Below, piece by piece: positions 57,787-64,000 of a stretch of 64,000 nucleotides of DNA. The DNA comes from Saccharopolyspora oryzae (GTDB lineage Bacteria; Actinomycetota; Actinomycetes; Mycobacteriales; Pseudonocardiaceae), in NCBI RefSeq assembly GCF_027853915.1, contig NZ_JAQGLA010000024.1, positions 1-64,000 on the forward strand, read 5' to 3'. The notes below the pieces were generated by a model. The model searched no databases. It was not told the origin of the DNA and saw nothing but the letters and a program-made list of their open reading frames with translations. A program made the translations under genes and the position numbers. Position 1 is the stretch's first letter; each line of letters starts with the position of its first letter.

Positions 57787-59055
57787 GTGGGGGTTGCGGA
57801 CGACGTTCGCGCTGCGTGGGGCGTCGAGGCTCTGCGCGGGTTGTGGGAGCAGGCGCGAGAAGCGCTGGAGGCGCCCAAGCCCGCGGCGACGTTCCGGTTG
57901 GAGCTGCCCGACGCCGAGGCGCAGCAGGCCGTGGGCGAGGTTTACGGGCGCCCGATGATGGGCATGGGCACCCGGATCAGCGTGTCCAAATTGGACGCTG
58001 CTGTTCGGGAGCGCGGATTCGGGTTGGGACTCGAGGAAGTCCTGGAGATCTTGCACGGGCGACCGGTGGTCCAGCGAGAGTCGAGCTCCGGGGATGAGCA
58101 GCAGGAGCAGACGGTCGCGACGCTGCGCGCGGCGCTGGACGAGCAGGGACTCGCTGACGCGGACTGGGTCGCGCCGTGGATGCAGTGGATCCACCAGTAC
58201 GGCCGGGTCGCCGCGGACGAGCTGCCGACCGTCGCGCGGCGCGCGGCCGGGGTGCTGGCCCGGATCTCCTTGGACCGCGCGCCCGAGGTGTGGACGTCGC
58301 GCGGTGAACTCGCGGCGCGCGTCAACGCCGAGTACCAGCTGGACAACGGCACGACCTTGAGCCGGGTCGTGCTCAAAGCCGCCGCGCTGGCGCACGGGGT
58401 CGAATCGCCGAGCAACGAGCGGGAGCGACGAGCGCTGTGGGAGCGCTGCGGCGTCACCCTCGACGCGGTGTCCTCGACCGTGCTCAGCTGGGCCCTGCCG
58501 CTGGTCGGCCCGGATGCCTGGTCGAGCACCGTCCGGCAGCGCTCCGAGCTCGGCCTGCCGACGCACCTGACCCACCTCGACCTGCGCACCGCTCCGCCCC
58601 GGCTGGTCGAGCCCGGCACCGCCGTCGCGGTGTGCGAGAACCCGCGAGTGCTGGAGTGCGCTGCGGCGGAACGCATCGAGCACCCCGTGGTGTGCGTGTC
58701 GGGACATCCGTCGACGGTCGCGCTGACCCTGCTGGGCCGGCTCATCTCCGACGGCGCGACGTTGCACCACCACGGCGACTTCGACTGGACGGGCATCGGC
58801 ATCGCGCGGTCGCTCTGGGAGCACCACGACGTCCAGCCCTGGCGGATGTCGGCCGCCGACTACCGCCAGGCCGTCGACCGGGCCGCCGCGGAGCGCACCG
58901 ACCTGCCGAACCTCGTCGGGACCCCGGTGCCGACCCCGTGGGATCCGGCGCTGGCCGAGCTCATGTCCACCGCTGCCCGCGCCGTCGAGGAGGAAGTCGT
59001 GCTGCCGACCCTCCTCGACGACCTCCGGACCGGGCTCACAGAAGCCGGTACATGA
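57787..59055 (+). CDS. jetD: Wadjet system nuclease subunit JetD (DUF3323-DUF2399, TOPRIM-like)
   Basis: This 422-residue protein starts at GTG with AGGAGGA 6 bp upstream, an unusually strong ribosome-binding site compared with the coupled jetABC starts. Residues 1-220 match the DUF3323 N-terminal part; residues about 230-420 form DUF2399, with the TOPRIM-type acidic residues in VAVCENPRVLE (glutamate near 281) and HHGDFDWTGIGIAR (aspartates near 328-330). JetD is the topoisomerase-VI-like nuclease that cleaves plasmid DNA trapped by JetABC. All expected active-site acids are present. The last 20 bp overlap the oppositely oriented GNAT gene. Confidence 0.9.
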   Translation: MGVADDVRAAWGVEALRGLWEQAREALEAPKPAATFRLELPDAEAQQAVGEVYGRPMMGMGTRISVSKLDAAVRERGFGLGLEEVLEILHGRPVVQRESSSGDEQQEQTVATLRAALDEQGLADADWVAPWMQWIHQYGRVAADELPTVARRAAGVLARISLDRAPEVWTSRGELAARVNAEYQLDNGTTLSRVVLKAAALAHGVESPSNERERRALWERCGVTLDAVSSTVLSWALPLVGPDAWSSTVRQRSELGLPTHLTHLDLRTAPPRLVEPGTAVAVCENPRVLECAAAERIEHPVVCVSGHPSTVALTLLGRLISDGATLHHHGDFDWTGIGIARSLWEHHDVQPWRMSAADYRQAVDRAAAERTDLPNLVGTPVPTPWDPALAELMSTAARAVEEEVVLPTLLDDLRTGLTEAGT

Positions 59056-59521
59056 CGAGCAGGCCGACGTAGCCGTGCACCGGGTGGTGGAAGGCCTGCG
59101 GGAGCGTCCCGACGATCTCCATGCCCAGGGACCGCCACAGGCCGACGGCCCGGGTGTTGGTCTCCACCACGGCGTTGAACTGCATCGCGCGGAAACCGTC
59201 GGCCCGCGCCTGGTCCAGCACGTGGCGCCCCAGCGCACGCCCGGCACCGCGTCCGGCGTGCGCCGGGTCGACCATGAAGCTCGCGGTCGCCACGTGCGCG
59301 GCCGGGCCTTCGTGGTTCGGCCCGGACACCGCGGTGCCGAGCACTGAATCGCCCTCGACCGCGACTACCGTGCGCCCCGGAAGCCCTGGGAACCACCGCT
59401 CCCAGGCGCTCTCCTCGGAGATCCCGCGGTCCCAGGAGAACGTCTCCCCCGCTGCCGCGATGTCCCGCATGAACGGCCAGATCGCCGGCCAGTCGTCCGG
59501 GCGCGCGTCGCGAATCAGCAT
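59036..59521 (-). CDS. GNAT-family N-acetyltransferase
   Basis: This 161-residue protein is a single GNAT domain: LIRDARPDDWPAIWPFMRDI begins it, and the acetyl-CoA-binding loop is reduced to DPAHAGRGAGRALGRHVLDQA (RGxGxG/A-type). It ends with the strand and helix ETNTRAVGLWRSLGMEIVGT. The ATG at 59521 is at the usual family N-terminus. The acetyl acceptor is unknown. Its end overlaps jetD by 20 bp on the opposite strand, and it is divergent from the VOC gene. Confidence 0.87.
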   Translation of the reverse strand: MLIRDARPDDWPAIWPFMRDIAAAGETFSWDRGISEESAWERWFPGLPGRTVVAVEGDSVLGTAVSGPNHEGPAAHVATASFMVDPAHAGRGAGRALGRHVLDQARADGFRAMQFNAVVETNTRAVGLWRSLGMEIVGTLPQAFHHPVHGYVGLLVMYRLL

Positions 59522-59606
59522 GACCAGCAGCTTGGCCCACCGGGGCCGGCGTCCGCCACTCGATTTCCACCGCTCCCGAACGCGGGCTCTGCGGTAGCTT
59601 TCGGAT

Positions 59607-60158
59607 GTGGCGCCGGTCGTCGTGGAGTTCTCGGCGCGGGAGCCGGAGCGGCTCGCGCGCTGGTGGGCCGACGTGCTCGGCTGGCACCTCGACGGCACCT
59701 CGGTGCGCCCCACCGGCGCCGGGGTCGAGCTGCGGTTCGTGCCGAGTTCGACGACCAAGACCGGCAAGAACGGCGTGCACCTGGACCTGCGCAGCGAATC
59801 GCACGACGACCAGAACAAGATCGTCGAGCGGCTGTTCAACGCGGGTGCCCGCTTCGCCGACATCGACCAGAGCAGCGACGTGCCCTGGGTGGTGATGGCC
59901 GACGTCGAGGGCAACGAGCTGTGCGTGCTCGAACCCCGCAAGGTCTACGAGCGCACCGGTCCGGTCGCCGCGATCGTTGTCGACACCCCCGACCCGCGCG
60001 CGCAGGCCCACGCCTGGGCCGAGACGACCGGCATGGACCTGGTCGGCGACCGCGCCGAATTCGCCTCCCTGCGACCGCCCTCCGGCGAGGGCCCCTACCT
60101 CGAATTCCTGGCGGCCGACTCCGGCCCCACCGGAATGCTCCGCCTCCTCGCCGAGTGA
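59607..60158 (+). CDS. VOC-family protein (glyoxalase-like, two-unit)
   Basis: This 183-residue protein starts at GTG and has two VOC-type halves. The first half (residues 3-110) contains VEFSAREPERLARWWADVLGW, GVHLDLRSES and VVMADVEGNELCVLEP, the usual glyoxalase-like_6 pattern. The second is reduced (residues 118-183: VAAIVVDTPDPRAQAHAWAETTGMDL). A His in the first unit and the Glu in GNELCVLE could bind a metal. The function is unknown; members include antibiotic-binding proteins. Confidence 0.8.
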   Translation: MAPVVVEFSAREPERLARWWADVLGWHLDGTSVRPTGAGVELRFVPSSTTKTGKNGVHLDLRSESHDDQNKIVERLFNAGARFADIDQSSDVPWVVMADVEGNELCVLEPRKVYERTGPVAAIVVDTPDPRAQAHAWAETTGMDLVGDRAEFASLRPPSGEGPYLEFLAADSGPTGMLRLLAE

Positions 60159-60238
60159 CCCCGGGGCCGCGACGGGAAGTGGTCAATTCCGCGGCTCGAC
60201 AGCCCGGCCCGCGCGTGCGCGACGCAGCATCTTGGCAG

Positions 60239-60274
60239 GCGGGCCGCGCAGGCGGTGTTCCGGGCGCGGCCCGC
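60239..60274. terminator. Hairpin between convergent VOC and GH92 genes
   Basis: 11-bp GC-rich arms (GCGGGCCGCGC at 60239-60249 with 60264-60274) around a 14-nt loop, 15 bp beyond the GH92 stop on the minus strand. It may serve both convergent transcripts. Confidence 0.55.
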
Positions 60275-60289
60275 CGTCGGCGGGCTGTG

Positions 60290-62596
60290 TCAGTGCGCGT
60301 CCGCTTCCTGCGGAGGCGTCGACGAGGCGCCCCAGCCCTGCGGCGTGTCGCTCATCGCGAAGCGCAGCGTGCCGCCCCGCAGCAGGTCGGCATGGCTCAG
60401 GACCGGATGGTTGATGCCCTGGCCGTTCAGGGACAACGACTTGACGTACTGGTTCGTCGCCGCCCCCGGGGCGCTGATGGTCAACGGGCGGGGCGCGTTC
60501 GGCAGTTGCACCCAAGCCCGGTCGAAGAACGGGCTGCCCACGGCGTACGTCGCCGATGCGGGGTTGACCGGGTAGATGCCCAGCGAGGACAGCACGTACC
60601 AGGCGGACATCTGTCCGCAGTCCTCGTTGCCGCTGAGACCGTCGGTGCGGTTCGCGTAGTTCGCCGCGGCGATGCGGCGCACCGCCTCCTGCGTCTTCCA
60701 CGGCTGGCCGGCGTCGTCGTAGAGGTAGGCGACGTGATGGCTCGGCTCATTGGTGTGGTTGTTGTGGCCGCCGGCGAAGTAGTCGTCCAGCCACGCCGCG
60801 AACTTCTCCTGACCGCCCATCAGGTCCATCAGCCCCGGGACGTCGTGCAGGACGTCCAGCGTGTAGACCCACCGGTCGCCCTCGGTCCAGCCGCCGATCG
60901 CCCAGGAGCCGTCGAGGTTGCGGGCCTGCATGAAGCCGGTCGCGGGGTTGTACAGCTTCTTGTAGTTCGCGCTGCGCCTGAGGAACATCTCCGCGTCGTC
61001 GGTCTTGCCGACGGCCTTGGCGACCTGGGCGACCGCCCAGTCCTCGTACGCGTAGTCCAGCGTGCGGGACGCGGACTCCGCGGTGCGGTCCGCGGCGACC
61101 CAGCCGTTCTGCTCGTAGTAGGTCAGGCCGGCCCGGGCTTCCACCGGGGTTCCTTGCTGGCGGTCGAAGTAGGCGAGTTCGGTGTCCTTGTCCGGCGGGG
61201 TCATCGCGTCCTTGCGCACCGCCTCGTACGCGAGGTTGCGGTCGAAGCCGGTGAAGCCCTTGGCGATGTCCTCCGCGATCACCGAGTCGGCGTTGGTGCC
61301 GACCATGATGTTGGTCTCGGTGATGTTCTTCCACATGGGCAGCCAGCCGCCCTCTTGGTAGTCGTGGAGCATCGAGGTGACCATGTCGTCGATCCGCTCG
61401 GGGGCGAAGAGCGTCAGGAACGCGTTCTCGGCGCGGAAGGTGTCCCACAGCGAGTAGCCGGTGTAGCTGACACCGGAGTGGACCTCGTCGTCGTAGGCGC
61501 TGTAATAGCGCCCCTGTTCGGAGTTCTCCGACGGGTACTGCAGGGCGTGGTACATCGACGTGTAGAAGATCGCCTGCTGGTCGGCGGTCGCACCTTGCAG
61601 ACGGACCCGGTTCAGCTTCTCGTTCCACTGCGCTCGGGTGGTTTCGGCGATCTGCTCGAAGGACCGGTCGTCCGGGGCCTCGGCGGCCAGGTTGGCGCGC
61701 GCCTGCTGCAAGGAGATGAACGATGTCGCGATCCGCACCTGCACGGTCCGGGTGCCGGAGGGGAAGCGCACGTACGCGGACAGGTCGCCGTCGGTGCGGT
61801 CGCCCTGGCCTTCGTGCAGCGTCCCGCCGGTGGCCGTGCCGTAGCTGTCGAAGCCGGTGTCGAACCGGGCGACGAAGTACCCCTTGAAGTTCGATGCCTT
61901 GAACGGGCCGAGGTTGCTGTCCTGCCGGTCCGGGTTGTAGCCGGTGATCTCCCGGGTGGCGGGATCGACGTGCACGTTGCCGGTGACGCCCGAACGGGTC
62001 GCCTGCAGCACGAAGTTGGTGTCCACGCCCTCCGGATACGTCGTGCGCAGCAGACCCACGCGGGACGTCCCGGTCATCTCCGTCTTCAGCGTCCGGCCCG
62101 AACCGGCCTGCATCCGAACCGAGTAGCGGTCCGGTGCGGCGTGCTCGTCGGCGTGGCTGAACGGCAGCGCCCGGTCGTCGGGGCTCGTCTTCACCGGCCC
62201 CACGCCGGGCATGCCCACCACGTAGCCGGAATCGCCCATCCAGATGGCCGGCTGGTGGGTGCCGATGAAGCCGCTGATCTTCGTGTCGTCGTAGTGGTAC
62301 GGGGTCCGGCTCACGTAGTTCTGCCGGGTCATCGGCGACCAGCGGGTCATGGCGAACGGCGGGGCGGTGCTCGGGATCATCCCGCCGTACTCGGTGTCGC
62401 TGCGGCCCGACGTCCCGATGAACGGGTTGACCAGGTCCACGTTGGACTGCTCGGTGTCCGCCCGGCCGGTGGCGGCGGACGGCGGGGTGAACGCCGCCAC
62501 CAGCGCCGTTGCGATGACGAGGGCCCACGCCAAGGGGACTGGGTGCCGGCGCCGCAGGCGCGGGGAGCCCGGGGCCGGGGATCTGCCGTTGCGCAT
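60290..62596 (-). CDS. Secreted GH92 family alpha-mannosidase
   Basis: This 768-residue enzyme is led by a basic region and a hydrophobic signal sequence (about residues 23-42), followed by VDLVNPFIGT, the standard first motif of GH92. Other family signatures are GGMIPSTAPPFAMTRWSPMT, GYSLWDTFRAENAFLTLFAPER and GNEDCGQMSAWYVLSSLGIYPV, containing the acidic catalytic residues and calcium-binding region. GH92 enzymes are calcium-dependent exo-alpha-mannosidases (1,2-, 1,3- or 1,4-linked) with inversion. The ATG at 62596 is preferred, with GGAAG upstream. The neighbouring GH1 gene on the same strand suggests a glycan-utilisation unit. Exact linkage preference is unknown. Confidence 0.9.
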   Translation of the reverse strand: MRNGRSPAPGSPRLRRRHPVPLAWALVIATALVAAFTPPSAATGRADTEQSNVDLVNPFIGTSGRSDTEYGGMIPSTAPPFAMTRWSPMTRQNYVSRTPYHYDDTKISGFIGTHQPAIWMGDSGYVVGMPGVGPVKTSPDDRALPFSHADEHAAPDRYSVRMQAGSGRTLKTEMTGTSRVGLLRTTYPEGVDTNFVLQATRSGVTGNVHVDPATREITGYNPDRQDSNLGPFKASNFKGYFVARFDTGFDSYGTATGGTLHEGQGDRTDGDLSAYVRFPSGTRTVQVRIATSFISLQQARANLAAEAPDDRSFEQIAETTRAQWNEKLNRVRLQGATADQQAIFYTSMYHALQYPSENSEQGRYYSAYDDEVHSGVSYTGYSLWDTFRAENAFLTLFAPERIDDMVTSMLHDYQEGGWLPMWKNITETNIMVGTNADSVIAEDIAKGFTGFDRNLAYEAVRKDAMTPPDKDTELAYFDRQQGTPVEARAGLTYYEQNGWVAADRTAESASRTLDYAYEDWAVAQVAKAVGKTDDAEMFLRRSANYKKLYNPATGFMQARNLDGSWAIGGWTEGDRWVYTLDVLHDVPGLMDLMGGQEKFAAWLDDYFAGGHNNHTNEPSHHVAYLYDDAGQPWKTQEAVRRIAAANYANRTDGLSGNEDCGQMSAWYVLSSLGIYPVNPASATYAVGSPFFDRAWVQLPNAPRPLTISAPGAATNQYVKSLSLNGQGINHPVLSHADLLRGGTLRFAMSDTPQGWGASSTPPQEADAH

Positions 62597-62686
62597 GCAG
62601 ACTTCCTTCACTGAGTTGACATCGTTGTCGAAGGGCGGGCCAGGTGGGTCGCGGGCGCGTCGTAGACCTGCAGGTGGACGGGCGGC

Positions 62687-64000
62687 TCAGCCGCGCTGAG
62701 CGCGGATGAGGTCGCGATACCACGCGAAGGACGCCTTCGGGGTGCGGACCTGGGTGTCGTGGTCGACGTGGACGAGACCGAAGCGCTGGTGGAAGCCCTC
62801 GGCCCATTCGAAGTTGTCGATCAGGGTCCAGGTGAAGTAGCCGCGCACGTCCACGCCCTGGGCCACGGAGGCGTCGACGGCCTGGAGGTGGGTGTCCAAG
62901 TAGTCGATGCGGTCGAGGTCGAGGACGGTGCCGTCCGCGTCGACGACGTCCTCGACCGAGCAGCCGTTCTCCGTGATGTAAACCGGCGGGAGCGCCGGGT
63001 AGCGCTCCTTGAGGCCGACGAGCAGTTCCCGCAGACCGTCGGGGACGACGGGCCAGTCGAAGGCGGTGCGGCGGTAGCCCTCGATGGGCGCCTCTTCGAA
63101 CGGCAGGCCCTCGGACGCCGGCGCCTGGATCCGGGTCGGGTTGTAGTAGTTGATGCCGAGCGCGTCCAGGGGGGCCGAGATCAGTTCGAGATCGCCGTCC
63201 CGGACGGAGCCGCCGAAGGTGGCCTCCGCGCCGAAGACCGACAGATCGGGGTAGGCGCCCGTGAGGATCGGGTCGTTGAACAGGCGGTTGTGCAGGTTGT
63301 CGTAGGCTCGCGCGGCAGCGCGGTCGGCGGGGGCGTCCGAGGCAGGCCAGACCGGGGTGCAGTTGTTGGCGATCATCACCTGGAGGCCGCGCGCCCGCAG
63401 CTCCCGCAGCGCCAGGCCATGGCCGAGCAGCTGGTGGTGGGCGACCGGCAGGCAGTCCAGGAACAGGGTGCGGCCCGGCGCATGGGTGCCGAGGCCGTAG
63501 CCCCAGACCATGTGGACGAACGGCTCGTTGAGCGTGATCCACTTCTGGACGCGGTCGCCCAGCCTGTCGGCCATGATGGCGGCGTACTCGGCGAAGCGGT
63601 GCGCGGTGTCGCGGTTCAACCAGCCGCCGTCGTCCTCGAGGCCCTGCGGGAGGTCCCAGTGGAAGAGGGTCGGGACGGGTTCGATGCCACGTGAGAGCAG
63701 GCCGTCGACCAGCCGGTCGTAGAAGTCCAAGCCCCGGAGGTTGACCTCTCCCGTGCCGGTCGGCTGGATCCGGGGCCAGGCGACGGAGAAGCGGTAGCCG
63801 GTGAGGCCCGCCTCGGCCATCAGCGCGATGTCCTCCTCGTACCGGTGGTAGTGGTCGCAGGCCACGGCACCGGTGTGCCCGTCGCGGACTGCGCCGGGCC
63901 GGGCGGTGAAGGTGTCCCATACCGACGGTCCGCGGCCGTCCTCCTCGGTGGCGCCCTCGATCTGGTACGACGCCGTCGAAGCGCCCCAGACGAAGTTCGC
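62687..64000 (-). CDS. GH1 family beta-glucosidase (5' end beyond the window)
   Basis: The visible 437 residues run off the right edge, so the first several residues are missing. The left end of the protein shows FVWGASTASYQIEGA, then the GH1 acid/base motif TLNEP, the DALGINYY region and the nucleophile motif ITENG, all intact. GH1 enzymes are retaining beta-glycosidases (glucose, galactose, and others). The protein end lies 90 bp upstream of the GH92 start on the same strand, so the two may share a transcript. No signal sequence can be judged; most GH1 enzymes of this type are intracellular. Confidence 0.92.
   Translation of the reverse strand, partial: ANFVWGASTASYQIEGATEEDGRGPSVWDTFTARPGAVRDGHTGAVACDHYHRYEEDIALMAEAGLTGYRFSVAWPRIQPTGTGEVNLRGLDFYDRLVDGLLSRGIEPVPTLFHWDLPQGLEDDGGWLNRDTAHRFAEYAAIMADRLGDRVQKWITLNEPFVHMVWGYGLGTHAPGRTLFLDCLPVAHHQLLGHGLALRELRARGLQVMIANNCTPVWPASDAPADRAAARAYDNLHNRLFNDPILTGAYPDLSVFGAEATFGGSVRDGDLELISAPLDALGINYYNPTRIQAPASEGLPFEEAPIEGYRRTAFDWPVVPDGLRELLVGLKERYPALPPVYITENGCSVEDVVDADGTVLDLDRIDYLDTHLQAVDASVAQGVDVRGYFTWTLIDNFEWAEGFHQRFGLVHVDHDTQVRTPKASFAWYRDLIRAQRG

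Noticed and set aside
60179-60200. Possible further copy of the GTGGTCAATT palindrome seen at 21974
   Set aside because: Only a half-site (GTGGTCAATT) is present, without an opposing arm.

Overview
The window is high-GC actinobacterial chromosome. Short operons with ATGA/GTGA overlaps, frequent GTG starts, F420- and cobalamin-linked genes and close gene-by-gene parallels to mycobacteria all fit this. The gene content fits Pseudonocardiaceae, and Saccharopolyspora is my best guess (inference only; no rRNA gene body is visible).

Layout. Positions 1-499 hold the leader of an rRNA operon on the minus strand: two tandem promoters with exact 17-bp spacers and a boxA-like antitermination site. The rRNA genes themselves lie off the left edge. 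A 1220-residue glycosyltransferase/FkbM methyltransferase fusion follows. From about 4.5 to 25 kb come housekeeping and metabolic genes: glnA2, a DASS transporter, a TAP/Hip1-like exported hydrolase, nadE, a SNF2 helicase with a SWIM-domain partner, an exported PheC-like cyclohexadienyl dehydratase homologue, panB, redox enzymes (NmrA-like, glutathionyl-hydroquinone-reductase-like, SDR, F420:NADP oxidoreductase), an RNB ribonuclease and several small conserved proteins.

At 24.9-32.8 kb a minus-strand operon encodes a chromosomal type IV secretion-like machine: VirB2-like pilin, PrgI/VirB3-like, VirB4 ATPase, VirB6/TrbL-like, a translationally coupled 27-aa ORF, VirB8/TcpC-like, and a lytic transglycosylase/NlpC-P60 hydrolase. 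I see no relaxase or VirD4 in the window. A GT-C membrane glycosyltransferase, the RNase P RNA gene rnpB, and a complete sugar operon (ROK regulator, ABC transporter, GH4 glycosidase, BadF-type sugar kinase) follow to 43 kb.

At 43.2-50.6 kb the order RNase HI/phosphatase, zinc-ribbon protein, Nif3, CobC-like, PtpA-like LMW phosphatase, SURF1, CobD matches the M. tuberculosis Rv2228c-Rv2236c order. A fructosamine-kinase-family gene is coupled to the phosphatase. At 50.7-59.1 kb there is a complete Wadjet anti-plasmid system, which I assign to type II (JetA DUF2397, JetB DUF2398, JetC SMC-like ATPase, JetD DUF3323/DUF2399). A GNAT acetyltransferase, a VOC protein, a secreted GH92 mannosidase and a GH1 beta-glucosidase cut by the right edge close the window.

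Several families of short, near-perfect palindromic repeats are scattered through the intergenic regions. One family (48-bp hairpins at 15274, 43140 and 57690) places a copy between jetC and jetD. A second (AT-rich core TTTCAATTGAAA) occurs five times, and a third (20-bp arms) twice. These repeats, the T4SS-like operon without a visible coupling protein, and the Wadjet system are the most interesting parts of the window.
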